Shown here in pieces: positions 1 to 6,425 of a stretch of DNA of 6,425 bases; positions within the stretch are counted from its first letter, which is position 1; every line of letters begins with the position of its first letter. This DNA comes from Deltaproteobacteria bacterium (GTDB taxonomy: Bacteria > Desulfobacterota > Deferrimicrobia > Deferrimicrobiales > Deferrimicrobiaceae). The stretch spans positions 1 through 6,425 of the forward strand of contig JANXPS010000301.1 of assembly GCA_025357175.1 (NCBI GenBank), read 5' to 3'. Below the pieces are notes generated by a model that saw nothing but the letters and a program-made list of their open reading frames with translations, had not been told where the DNA came from and did not search any database. The position numbers and the translations under genes were made by a program.

Positions 1-733
1 CCCCGTGCCGGAAGGGGACCACCCGGTCTGCGGTGCCGTGGATGAGAACGATCGGGACCGGGGAAACCGAGGCGATCACTTCCTCCGGGCTGAAGCGATC
101 GTCGAAGAACAGGCTCACGGGGTACTTGGTGAGCGACGTCAGGGGAAATTCCGTCATCCGGTCCCGGACGATCATCTGGTAATCGGCGAATGCGGAGTCG
201 GCGGCGAGCGCCTTGACGAGCGACCGGTCCTTCGCCGTCGCCACCAGGTAGATGCCGACCGAGCCGCCCAGCGACTGCCCGAACACGGCGACTCGGCGGC
301 GGTCGACGCCGGGCAGCGTCGGGAGCAGGGCGAGCGCCGCGCGGGCGTCCTCCTGGATTCCCGGGAACGTCGGCTCTCCTTCCGAGAGGCCGTAGCCCCG
401 GTAATCGAACGTGAAAACCGCGTAGCCCGCCTCGGCCAGCCAAACGATCGACCCCGCGTTGACGCCGATGTTTCCCGCGTTGCCGTGCAGGAACAGGACG
501 GATCCCCTCGGGGCGGCTCCCCCTTTCGGCGATAGCAGCCAGCCGTGCAGGCGGAGCCCGTCCGCCGTGGTGAAGAAGATGTCCTCGTGGGCCACGCGAG
601 CAAGTTCCGGCGGGATCCGGTACCCCTTTTCCGGGCGAAAGAAGGTGGAGGCGCAGCCCGCGGCCAGGAAGAGCAGCAGCGACGAAAAGAGGATCGCTGT
701 CGTCCACCGGGCCGCACCCGTCGGTATTCCCAT
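1..733 (-). CDS. Alpha/beta hydrolase, predicted lipoprotein (C-terminus cut off by window edge)
   Basis: I translated this by hand on the minus strand from the ATG at 733-731; the frame stays open for 244 codons to the window edge. The N-terminus has an export signal with a lipobox-like LAAGC, Cys27 being the predicted lipidated residue, so the protein is probably anchored to a membrane facing the periplasm. The rest is a serine hydrolase of the alpha/beta fold: oxyanion-type HGNAGN (83-88), a DYRGYG segment (110-115), nucleophile elbow GQSLGG with Ser154, and HGTADRVVP (232-240) with the likely acid Asp236. The catalytic His should lie just past the edge. It resembles the broad group of small esterase/peptidase-like hydrolases (YfhR/ABHD type); the substrate cannot be told. 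A purine-rich AAAGGGAGGGAGA sits directly upstream of the ATG and supports this start. It is the third gene of the minus-strand cluster, 63 bp behind the transporter gene. Confidence 0.88.
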   Translation of the reverse strand, partial: MGIPTGAARWTTAILFSSLLLFLAAGCASTFFRPEKGYRIPPELARVAHEDIFFTTADGLRLHGWLLSPKGGAAPRGSVLFLHGNAGNIGVNAGSIVWLAEAGYAVFTFDYRGYGLSEGEPTFPGIQEDARAALALLPTLPGVDRRRVAVFGQSLGGSVGIYLVATAKDRSLVKALAADSAFADYQMIVRDRMTEFPLTSLTKYPVSLFFDDRFSPEEVIASVSPVPIVLIHGTADRVVPFRHG

Positions 734-782
734 CGTCTCCCTCCCTTTCCGCCGCCGTGTTACCTCGACCAAACCAAGACGT

Positions 783-806
783 CCTGGGACGGGTGCCTAG
801 CCCAGG
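783..806 (-). other. Small inverted repeat over the transporter stop codon
   Basis: CCTGGG (783-788) and CCCAGG (801-806) form a perfect 6-bp stem with a 12-base loop that contains the stop codon of the upstream transporter gene. On the minus strand it is followed by ACGTCTTGGTTTGG, which has no run of T, so it does not look like a standard intrinsic terminator. A competing short stem (GCCT 795-798 with AGGC 804-807) overlaps it. It might attenuate or protect the transcript ahead of the hydrolase gene, or be chance. The rest of the 63-bp gap (734-796) shows only the hydrolase ribosome binding site; I see no clear promoter there. Confidence 0.2.
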
Positions 807-1669
807 CGAATGAACACGATCCCGGCGCCGATCAGGGCGGCGCCGATCAGCCTTATTTTTCCAAACGGCTCCCGAAAGAACAGGATTCCCCCCAACACGC
901 CGAATACGGCGCTGACCTGCCGCACCGACACGGCGTAGGAGACGGGTGCCATCCGCAACCCCATCCGGTAGGTGATGAACGATGCGAACAGGATGATGCC
1001 TCCCGCCATCGCCCGGGGCCAGCGCGCGCGGATCTCCTCGACGAAGTTCAGCCGCTTCGGCGTCAGCATCACGTTGGCGAGAAGGAACAGGAACAGGACG
1101 ATGTCGAGGAAATAGGTGTAGACGAAGACGTCGCTCACCGTGACGCCCCGCTTGTCGGCGATCGCGCCGATCGAGTAGAAGACACCCGCCGAAAGCGCGA
1201 GCAGCACGCCGGGATTGCGCAGGTTTCGAAGGGGCAGCGACAGTCCGATCCAGGACATTTCCCGCATCTGCAGGATGTATGCGCCGAGGAAGGTGATCGC
1301 GATGCCCGTCATCCCTATCGCGGTTAGCCGTTCCCCGAGGACGATGTAGGCCCAGACGGGTATGTAGAGCGGTCCCGTGGTCGTCAGCGGATAGGCGACC
1401 GAGACGTCGATCCGGTCGTAGGATGCGGTGAGGCACATGTGGTAGGCGGAGAAGAAAAAGCCGCCCGCCAGCGTCAGCATGAGGACCGGACCGGTCGGCA
1501 GCGGGATGCGCCCGTTGCGCATGAGCAGGAAGACGGTGAAAAGGGCGATCGCGGATCCGTGCATGAACACGTTGAAGGCGAGCTTGTGCCTGGCCGTCTT
1601 GAGGATCAGGTTCCAGCTCGCGTGCATGACGGCCGAAAGCAGGATGAGCAGCAGCGCCTTGTCGGGCAT
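797..1669 (-). CDS. EamA-family (drug/metabolite transporter superfamily) membrane protein
   Basis: A 290-residue polytopic inner-membrane protein, the usual length for ten-helix DMT-superfamily carriers. Two EamA repeats can be seen: roughly residues 4-135, with HASWN near the start (16-20), an AYPLTTTGPLY segment (92-102) and LGER at 111-114; and roughly 152-289, with APVSYAVSVRQ (241-251) and the matching FFREPFG (264-270). Such repeats at equivalent places are typical of the family, whose members export or import small metabolites; the substrate is not predictable here. The reading frame stays open far upstream into the TPR gene, but ATG at 1669-1667 gives a start right before the first hydrophobic helix and avoids overlap. 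No clear Shine-Dalgarno sequence precedes it (CCCACTTCAACCC), so translation may be weak or coupled to the TPR gene, which ends 35 bp upstream. Confidence 0.88.
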   Translation of the reverse strand: MPDKALLLILLSAVMHASWNLILKTARHKLAFNVFMHGSAIALFTVFLLMRNGRIPLPTGPVLMLTLAGGFFFSAYHMCLTASYDRIDVSVAYPLTTTGPLYIPVWAYIVLGERLTAIGMTGIAITFLGAYILQMREMSWIGLSLPLRNLRNPGVLLALSAGVFYSIGAIADKRGVTVSDVFVYTYFLDIVLFLFLLANVMLTPKRLNFVEEIRARWPRAMAGGIILFASFITYRMGLRMAPVSYAVSVRQVSAVFGVLGGILFFREPFGKIRLIGAALIGAGIVFIRLG

Positions 1670-1704
1670 GGGTTGAAGTGGGCGGGCGAAGGAGTGCGGC
1701 GCGA

Positions 1705-3423
1705 TCAGCGCTGGGCGCCTTCGTCGTCGTACGCGACGGAGCCGTCGTGCAGCGCCGCGCCCGGGGGGCGTCCCGGCTTGAAGTGGACGATCAGGCGGGC
1801 AAGCCGCCGGGCCAGGCGGGGGTTCCGTTTTTCGAGGAAGTCCCGTTCGAAGATCGCCGACCCGCGGTCGCCGGAGATGACGTGGATCAGCCCCAGGTTG
1901 AAGTGCGCCTCGACGTCCTCGGGATCGAGAGAAACGGCCTTCCCGTACGCCTCGTAGGCTTCCTGCCGCCGGTCGGATTCCGTGCAGGCCGCCCCCAGGT
2001 TGTTCCATGCCTCTGCATAGTCGGGTTTGTAAGCGACCGCACGCTGGAACGCCTCGGCCGCCTCCCGGAACCGTCCGAGGCGATAAAGGCACAGCCCCAG
2101 GTTGTAGTGGTTCTTCGCGTCGTCGGGAGCGGTCCCGATCGCCGCCTCGAACGCCATCGCCGCCTCGCCGAAATGCTCGCCGGAAGCCAGCGCGACGCCG
2201 AGGTTGTAGTGCGCCTCGGTGTAGTCGGGACGCGCGATCACCGCCTGCCGATAGGCACGGGCCGCATCGTCGTTCTGCCCGAGCGCCGAGAGCGAGACGC
2301 CGAGGTTGTAGTGCGCGCGGGCGTAGCCCGGCTGTCGCCGGATCGCCTCGCGATAAGCGTCGACCGCGCCCTGGTGGTGCCCGAGCCGGGAGAAGGTCAC
2401 GCCCAGGTTGTAGTGTGCTTCGGCGTAATCGGGCCGCAGCGCGATCGAATCGCGGAAAGCCTTCGACGCCTCGGGGTAGCGCGCAAGTTCGGCGCAGGCG
2501 GTGCCCAGGTTGTAGTGCGCCTCGGGGTCTCCGGGACGCAGATCGACCGCGCGCCGGAACGCTTCCATGGAGGCCTGCGGATTCTCGAGTTCGGCGTTGG
2601 CGACGCCCAGGTTGAACCAGGCCTCCGGATAGTCGGGACGCCGCGCGATGGCCTGCCGGTAGGCTTCGGCGGCTTCCTCGGTGCGGCCCAGCTTGCTATA
2701 GGAAGTGCCGAGGCTGTTGTGGACCTCGGCGTTGGCGGGAGCGCGGCGGATTCCTTCGCTGAAGGCCGGGATCGCCTCCTGGTGCCGCCCGATCTTCCCG
2801 AGGGAGATGCCGAGCAGGAAGTGGACGTCGGGGAGGTCGGGGCGCAGCCGGATCGCCTTGCGGAACGATTCGACCGCCTCGGCGAAACGCGTCATCCGGT
2901 AGTGGTTCTCTCCCAGGTGGAACAGCGCCTCGGCGTCCTCGGGGTGCAGCGCCACGACCTGCAAGAACGCGTCGACGGCCTCGGCGTAGCGTCCCTGTTT
3001 CGCGCACGCCTCGCCGAGGTTGAAATGGGCTTCGAGCAGGTCGGGCTTGAGGGCGATGGCGCTGCGGAAAGAATCGATCGAATCCGCGAAGCGGCCGATC
3101 TTTTCGAGGGCGACGCCCAGGTTGTTGTGGGCCAGCGCGAGATCCGGCTTGAGCGCGACGGCTTTCCGGTAGGCATCGACCGCCTCGTCGAAGGCCGACA
3201 GGCGCCCGCAGACGGCCCCCAGGTTGTTCCAGCCTTCCGCATAGAGCGGGTTGAGCGAAACCGCCTTGCGGAAGGAGGCCGCCGCCTCGGCATAGCGCTT
3301 CATGCGCCCGTAGGTCACACCGAGGTTGTAGTGCGCCTCGGGCGAATCCGGGCGCAGCGCCACCGCCGCGCGGTAGCTCTCGAACGGGTCCTGCGGTCGG
3401 CGATTGTCGCCGGTTTCCGCCAT
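1705..3423 (-). CDS. TPR-only protein with 15 contiguous tetratricopeptide repeats
   Basis: A 572-residue protein with no signal peptide or membrane segment, so probably cytoplasmic. After a 24-residue leader that looks like the second helix of a TPR (ESYRAAVALRP), residues 25-534 are 15 back-to-back 34-residue repeats with no insertion or deletion. Using standard TPR numbering, Gly8 and Pro32 occur in every repeat, Ala20 in 13 of 15 and an aromatic at 24 in 14 of 15. Asn at position 6 (the NLG triplet) is present in 12 of 15, as in the TPR superhelix of O-GlcNAc transferase, where an Asn ladder binds peptide backbone. The last 38 residues are basic then acidic, with no enzyme domain. It is most likely a protein-binding scaffold; the partner is unknown. 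ATG at 3423 is the only possible start: an in-frame TAA lies 11 codons upstream with no other start codon between, and GGGGAG sits 7 bases before the ATG. It is first in the minus-strand cluster. Confidence 0.93.
   Translation of the reverse strand: MAETGDNRRPQDPFESYRAAVALRPDSPEAHYNLGVTYGRMKRYAEAAASFRKAVSLNPLYAEGWNNLGAVCGRLSAFDEAVDAYRKAVALKPDLALAHNNLGVALEKIGRFADSIDSFRSAIALKPDLLEAHFNLGEACAKQGRYAEAVDAFLQVVALHPEDAEALFHLGENHYRMTRFAEAVESFRKAIRLRPDLPDVHFLLGISLGKIGRHQEAIPAFSEGIRRAPANAEVHNSLGTSYSKLGRTEEAAEAYRQAIARRPDYPEAWFNLGVANAELENPQASMEAFRRAVDLRPGDPEAHYNLGTACAELARYPEASKAFRDSIALRPDYAEAHYNLGVTFSRLGHHQGAVDAYREAIRRQPGYARAHYNLGVSLSALGQNDDAARAYRQAVIARPDYTEAHYNLGVALASGEHFGEAAMAFEAAIGTAPDDAKNHYNLGLCLYRLGRFREAAEAFQRAVAYKPDYAEAWNNLGAACTESDRRQEAYEAYGKAVSLDPEDVEAHFNLGLIHVISGDRGSAIFERDFLEKRNPRLARRLARLIVHFKPGRPPGAALHDGSVAYDDEGAQR
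1822..3351 (-). repeat. Tandem 102-bp repeat array encoding the TPR units
   Basis: Fifteen units of exactly 102 bp (34 codons) lie head to tail inside the TPR gene. The units have diverged, but the DNA around the conserved HYNLG segment is still shared: on the plus strand the 11-mer AGGTTGTAGTG recurs at 2099, 2201, 2303, 2405, 2507 and 3323, every position a multiple of 102 apart, and close variants (for example AGGTTGAACC at 2609) fill other units. The run of five consecutive identical 11-mers in units 9-13 is the most homogeneous stretch, hinting at more recent duplication or gene conversion there. Such arrays can change copy number by recombination. Confidence 0.9.
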
Positions 3424-3476
3424 GGGTTCTCTCCCCGGGCTTGAAGTGGCACCATATTACCATTTCCGGGGCCGTG

Positions 3477-3482
3477 TATAAT
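3477..3482 (+). promoter_or_regulatory. Candidate -10 box (TATAAT) for mgtA
   Basis: A perfect sigma70-type TATAAT lies in the 65-bp divergent gap, preceded by TG. No good -35 hexamer is found at 16-18 bp spacing (ATATTA at 17 bp matches 2 of 6 bases). The usual 6-8 base distance from the -10 box to the start of transcription would put the transcript start at about 3488-3490, that is on the mgtA ATG at 3489. The gap is too short to hold an Mg2+-sensing leader of the kind found upstream of some mgtA genes. I could not identify a convincing promoter for the oppositely directed TPR gene in the same gap. Confidence 0.4.
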
Positions 3483-3488
3483 CGGCGG

Positions 3489-6050
3489 ATGGAATCCCAG
3501 ATGCTCGGAATTGCGCGTGCCGAATCCGACACCGTCCTGAAAGAGCTTGGTTCGCAACCGGCCGGGCTCGACGAGGCGGAAGCCGCTTCCCGCCTGCGCC
3601 AGGTCGGGACGAACGAGATCGCCCGGGAAAAACATCAATCGGCGCTGATGCGCCTGCTCTCCAATATCAAGAATCCGCTGGTCCTCCTGCTCCTGGCGTT
3701 GGGGGTGCTTTCATACCTGACGGGCGACCTCCGGGCGATGGTCGTCATATTCGTGATGGTGGTCCTGGGCGTCGTGCTGCGCTTCGTCCAGGAGATGCGG
3801 GCCGACAACGCGGCCGAGAAGCTCAAGGCGATGGTCAGCAACACGGCGACGCTGGTGCGCGGCGGCAGGGAAGCGGAAATATCGCTCAAGCTGCTGGTGC
3901 CCGGCGACATCGTCATGCTGGCGGCCGGCGACATGGTGCCGGCCGATGTGCGGGTGCTTTCCGCCAAGGACCTTTTCCTGAACCAGGCTGCGCTCACAGG
4001 CGAGGCGCTTCCGGTCGAGAAGAAAGCCGCCCCGGCGCCGGCGGACATCCTGAATCCGCTCGATCTCCCCAATGTCTGCTTCCTCGGGTCCAGCGTGGAA
4101 AGCGGCTCCGCGGCCGCCGTAGTCGTCCAGACCGGCGACCGAACCTTCTTCGGCTCGCTGGCGGCAAGCATCGTCGGGCAGCGCCAACTCACCAGCTTCG
4201 ACAAGGGCGTGAACAAATTCACATGGCTGATGATCCGCTTCATCGCCGTCATGGTTCCGGCCGTGTTTCTCATCAACGGTCTGAGCCGGCACAACTGGAT
4301 CGAGGCGTTCCTGTTCGCCATGGCGGTGGCTGTCGGGCTGACTCCCGAGATGCTGCCGATGATCGTGACGGTCAACCTGTCCAAAGGCGCCCTGGCGATG
4401 TCGCGCAAGAAGGTGATCGTCAAGCGCCTCAACGCCATCCAGAACTTCGGGGCGATGGATGTCCTTTGCACCGACAAGACGGGCACGCTCACCCAGGGAA
4501 AGATCGTGCTCGAAAAGCACCTGGACGTGCACGGCGATCCCAGCGAGAGGGTCCTTCACTTCGGCTACCTGAACAGCTACCACCACACCGGCCTGAAGAA
4601 CCTGCTCGACGACGCGATCCTCGACCACGAGGAACTGGAAGAGCAGCTGAAGGCGAAGGAGAAGTACAGGAAGATCGACGAGATCCCGTTCGATTTCGTG
4701 CGCCGGCGGATGTCGGTGATCGTCGAGGATGAGACCGGCCTGAACACGCTGATCTGCAAGGGCGCAGTGGATGAAGTGATGAGCCGGTGCACCCGGGTCG
4801 AAGTCAAGGGCGAGGTCATCGAGGTGCTGCCAGAGCACGACGCCAAGCGGAGGATGCTGGCGGACGACCTGAACGGGCAGGGCTTCCGGGTGATCGCCCT
4901 GGCCTACAAGCAGATGCCGGGCGCGCCGGACGAGCCGGTCTACGCGGTCAAGGATGAGTCCGACCTGATCCTGCTGGGCTTCCTTGCGTTCCTCGACCCG
5001 CCGAAGGACACCGCCACGGAGGCGCTCAAGCGGCTTGGCGGCCTGAACGTGGCCGTCAAGGTGCTGACCGGCGACAACGAACTCGTCACCGCCTACATCT
5101 GCGGGAAAGTGGGCATGCCGGTCGAAAATCTGTTGCTCGGTTCCCGGATCGAGGCGATGAGCGATGCGGAACTGGCCGAAGCTGCCGAGACCACAAGCGT
5201 CTTTGCCCGGCTGGCGCCGGCGCAAAAGGAAAAGATTATCCGGGCGCTCCAGAGCAAGGGGCACGTGCTGGGTTTCATGGGGGACGGGATCAACGATGCC
5301 CCGGCCTTGAAGGCCGCCGACGTCGGCATCTCGGTGGACAGCGCGGTGGACATCGCCAAGGAGTCCTCCGACATCATCCTGCTGGAGAACAGCCTGCTGG
5401 TGCTCGAGCAGGGCGTGCTCGAAGGCCGGCGGGTATTCGGAAACATCATCAAGTACCTCAAGATGGCGGCCAGCTCGAACTTCGGCAACATGTTCAGCGT
5501 GGTGGGCGCCAGCGCGTTCCTGCCGTTTCTCCCCATGCTGCCGATCCAGGTGCTGAGCAACAACCTCCTGTACGATTTCTCGCAGACCACCATCCCGACC
5601 GACGAAGTGGATGCGGAGTGGCTGACCCGGCCGCGCCAGTGGGAGATCGGCGGGATCCTGCGCTTCATCCTGTTCATCGGCCCGATCAGCTCGATCTTCG
5701 ACTACCTGACCTTCTTCGTCCTGCTCTACGTTTTCGACTGCCGGGACAACCCCGCGCTGTTCCACACCGGCTGGTTCGTCGAGTCGCTCCTGACGCAAAC
5801 GCTGATCATCCACGTCATCCGCACCAACAAGATTCCGTTCATCGAGAGCCGGGCCAGCTGGCCGCTGATCGCCACCTCCCTGCTCGTCGTCGCGGCCGGA
5901 ATCGGGCTGACGGTTTCCCCGCTGGCGGACACGCTCGGTTTCGTCCCGCTCCCGCCCCGTTTCTGGCTGTTCCTGGCCGCCATGCTGCCGGGATACGCGA
6001 TCCTGACGCAGCTGGTCAAGAGCTGGTTCATCCGCAGGTACGAAATGTGA
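3489..6050 (+). CDS. mgtA: Magnesium-transporting P-type ATPase (MgtA/MgtB type, P-IIIB)
   Basis: An 853-residue inner-membrane pump; the family uses ATP to import Mg2+. All P-type landmarks are intact: actuator-domain TGEALP (Thr170-Pro175), TM4 motif GLTPEMLP (283-290), phosphorylated Asp329 in DKTGTLT, the nucleotide-binding domain with KGAVDEV, DPPK from Asp503, TGDN (527-530) and MGDGIND (597-603). The family assignment rests on long stretches typical of MgtA/MgtB: the TM4-to-phosphorylation-site stretch with VNLSKGALAMS and RLNAIQNFGAMDVLC, then SNFGNMFSVVGASAFLPFLP, SNNLLYDFSQTTIPTDEVD (690-708) with probable ion-site Asn and Asp696, and FHTGWFVESLLTQTLIIH. Two N-terminal, two central and six C-terminal helices are expected. 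The frame opens further upstream (TTG at 3441), but ATG 3489 fits best; ATG 3501 is an alternative. There is no proper Shine-Dalgarno before 3489 (GGCGG abuts the ATG). It is somewhat shorter at the N-terminus than the enterobacterial protein. Confidence 0.96.
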   Translation: MESQMLGIARAESDTVLKELGSQPAGLDEAEAASRLRQVGTNEIAREKHQSALMRLLSNIKNPLVLLLLALGVLSYLTGDLRAMVVIFVMVVLGVVLRFVQEMRADNAAEKLKAMVSNTATLVRGGREAEISLKLLVPGDIVMLAAGDMVPADVRVLSAKDLFLNQAALTGEALPVEKKAAPAPADILNPLDLPNVCFLGSSVESGSAAAVVVQTGDRTFFGSLAASIVGQRQLTSFDKGVNKFTWLMIRFIAVMVPAVFLINGLSRHNWIEAFLFAMAVAVGLTPEMLPMIVTVNLSKGALAMSRKKVIVKRLNAIQNFGAMDVLCTDKTGTLTQGKIVLEKHLDVHGDPSERVLHFGYLNSYHHTGLKNLLDDAILDHEELEEQLKAKEKYRKIDEIPFDFVRRRMSVIVEDETGLNTLICKGAVDEVMSRCTRVEVKGEVIEVLPEHDAKRRMLADDLNGQGFRVIALAYKQMPGAPDEPVYAVKDESDLILLGFLAFLDPPKDTATEALKRLGGLNVAVKVLTGDNELVTAYICGKVGMPVENLLLGSRIEAMSDAELAEAAETTSVFARLAPAQKEKIIRALQSKGHVLGFMGDGINDAPALKAADVGISVDSAVDIAKESSDIILLENSLLVLEQGVLEGRRVFGNIIKYLKMAASSNFGNMFSVVGASAFLPFLPMLPIQVLSNNLLYDFSQTTIPTDEVDAEWLTRPRQWEIGGILRFILFIGPISSIFDYLTFFVLLYVFDCRDNPALFHTGWFVESLLTQTLIIHVIRTNKIPFIESRASWPLIATSLLVVAAGIGLTVSPLADTLGFVPLPPRFWLFLAAMLPGYAILTQLVKSWFIRRYEM

Positions 6051-6060
6051 CGGCCGGCTG

Positions 6061-6425
6061 ATGCGCACCCTCCGCCGCTTTTTCCTCTGGGGTTTCCTCC
6101 TGGTCCTCGCGTACGCCGGCTACGTCGCCGTGTCGCTGGCGCTGATGCCTTCCGTATCGATCCTCAAGGATCCGCGCGTCTCGATGGTGATCACGGTCAG
6201 GGACTGGCACGGCGACGAGCATCCGTTCGTCGTGGGCCCGAAGAACCGGAACTGGACGCCGGGCCGGTCGATTCCCGCCGCGATGAAGCGCGCGGTCGTC
6301 GCCTCCGAGGACAGCAACTTCTACCGGCACGAGGGAGTCGATTTCGACGCGATGAAAAAGGCGATCGAGGACGACATCAAGAAGGGGAAGTTCGCGCGCG
6401 GCGGCAGCACCATCACGCAGCAACT
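6061..6425 (+). CDS. mtgA: Peptidoglycan glycosyltransferase (GT51), probably monofunctional MtgA, 5' part only
   Basis: The frame runs from the ATG at 6061 to the window end, giving 121 complete codons. A short basic N-terminus (MRTLRR) is followed by one hydrophobic anchor (about 7-29), then the start of a GT51 domain that would face the periplasm and polymerise lipid II into glycan strands. Motif 1 is EDSNFYRHEG (83-92), with Glu83 the expected catalytic base; motif 2, GGSTITQQ, spans 114-121 at the edge. The short distance from anchor to motif 1 and the charged helix between the motifs (EDDIKKGKFARGG) suit MtgA better than a bifunctional class A penicillin-binding protein, but the part that would show or exclude a transpeptidase domain is outside the window. 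It begins 10 bp after the mgtA stop and has no visible Shine-Dalgarno (preceded by CGGCCGGCTG), so coupling to mgtA translation is possible. No other start codon in frame lies close upstream. Confidence 0.88.
   Translation, partial: MRTLRRFFLWGFLLVLAYAGYVAVSLALMPSVSILKDPRVSMVITVRDWHGDEHPFVVGPKNRNWTPGRSIPAAMKRAVVASEDSNFYRHEGVDFDAMKKAIEDDIKKGKFARGGSTITQQ

Noticed and set aside
783..806. Intrinsic terminator after the transporter gene
   Set aside because: The stem is only 6 bp, includes the stop codon in its loop and lacks a T-tract on the transcribed side; kept only as a low-confidence inverted repeat.
797..2092. 431-residue version of the transporter starting inside the TPR gene
   Set aside because: The extra N-terminal part is an Arg/Gly/Pro-rich out-of-frame reading of the TPR gene. 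The family-like protein starts at ATG 1669.
1678..3444. 588-codon open frame on the plus strand opposite the TPR gene
   Set aside because: It mirrors the TPR gene and shows the same 34-residue periodicity because it is antisense to the repeats. Its low-complexity V/R/G/D-rich translation resembles no family, and long antisense frames are common opposite high-GC genes.
1775..3449. 12-mer GGCTTGAAGTGG at 1775-1786 and 3438-3449, with a near copy at 1671-1681, flanking the TPR gene
   Set aside because: About one 12-base match is expected by chance in a window this long and GC-rich. One copy is coding sequence, and there is no sign of a mobile element or target duplication.
3447..3462. TGGCAC resembling a sigma54 -24 element upstream of mgtA
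   Set aside because: The -12 GC expected ten bases after GG is CC at 3460-3461 and the TTGC context is missing.
3424..3488. Mg2+ riboswitch or leader peptide upstream of mgtA
   Set aside because: The gap is only 65 bp and the candidate promoter sits at its end, leaving no room for a structured leader.
3711..6068. 785-codon open frame on the minus strand opposite mgtA
   Set aside because: The sense strand encodes a complete P-type ATPase with all motifs. The antisense translation is rich in R, H, D and Q with no domain, as expected for a GC-driven shadow.

Overview
This is a high-GC bacterial segment that looks like ordinary chromosome from a Gram-negative organism. It encodes a lipoprotein-type hydrolase, an inner-membrane Mg2+-type P-type ATPase and what looks like a monofunctional peptidoglycan glycosyltransferase, a protein type of Gram-negative bacteria. 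A Desulfuromonadota/'Deltaproteobacteria'-like or other proteobacterial source is plausible, but that is an impression from protein style and base composition, not a tested assignment. No rRNA, tRNA, CRISPR array, insertion sequence, phage gene or attachment site is visible. Nearly all of the window is coding, and no gene-free stretch exceeds about 65 bases.

The layout is two divergent groups around a 65-bp intergenic gap (3424-3488). The minus-strand group reads, in transcription order: a 572-residue protein made almost entirely of 15 perfectly spaced TPR repeats (3423-1705), then after 35 bp an EamA/DMT-family membrane transporter (1669-797), then after 63 bp an alpha/beta hydrolase with a lipoprotein signal (733-1, its C-terminus cut off by the window edge). 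The plus-strand group reads: an MgtA-type magnesium-transporting P-type ATPase (3489-6050), then after 10 bp the N-terminal third or so of a GT51 peptidoglycan glycosyltransferase, most likely MtgA (6061 to the window end).

The minus-strand genes may be co-transcribed, but nothing in them shows a shared pathway. The mgtA-mtgA pair is tightly spaced and could be co-expressed, linking Mg2+ import with cell-wall glycan synthesis; this is inference from spacing only. The most notable details are the indel-free 15 x 34-residue TPR array with an asparagine ladder interrupted at repeats 5-7, and a perfect TATAAT that would place the mgtA transcript start at, or next to, its ATG (a possible leaderless mRNA). 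I see no convincing undescribed multi-gene system here.
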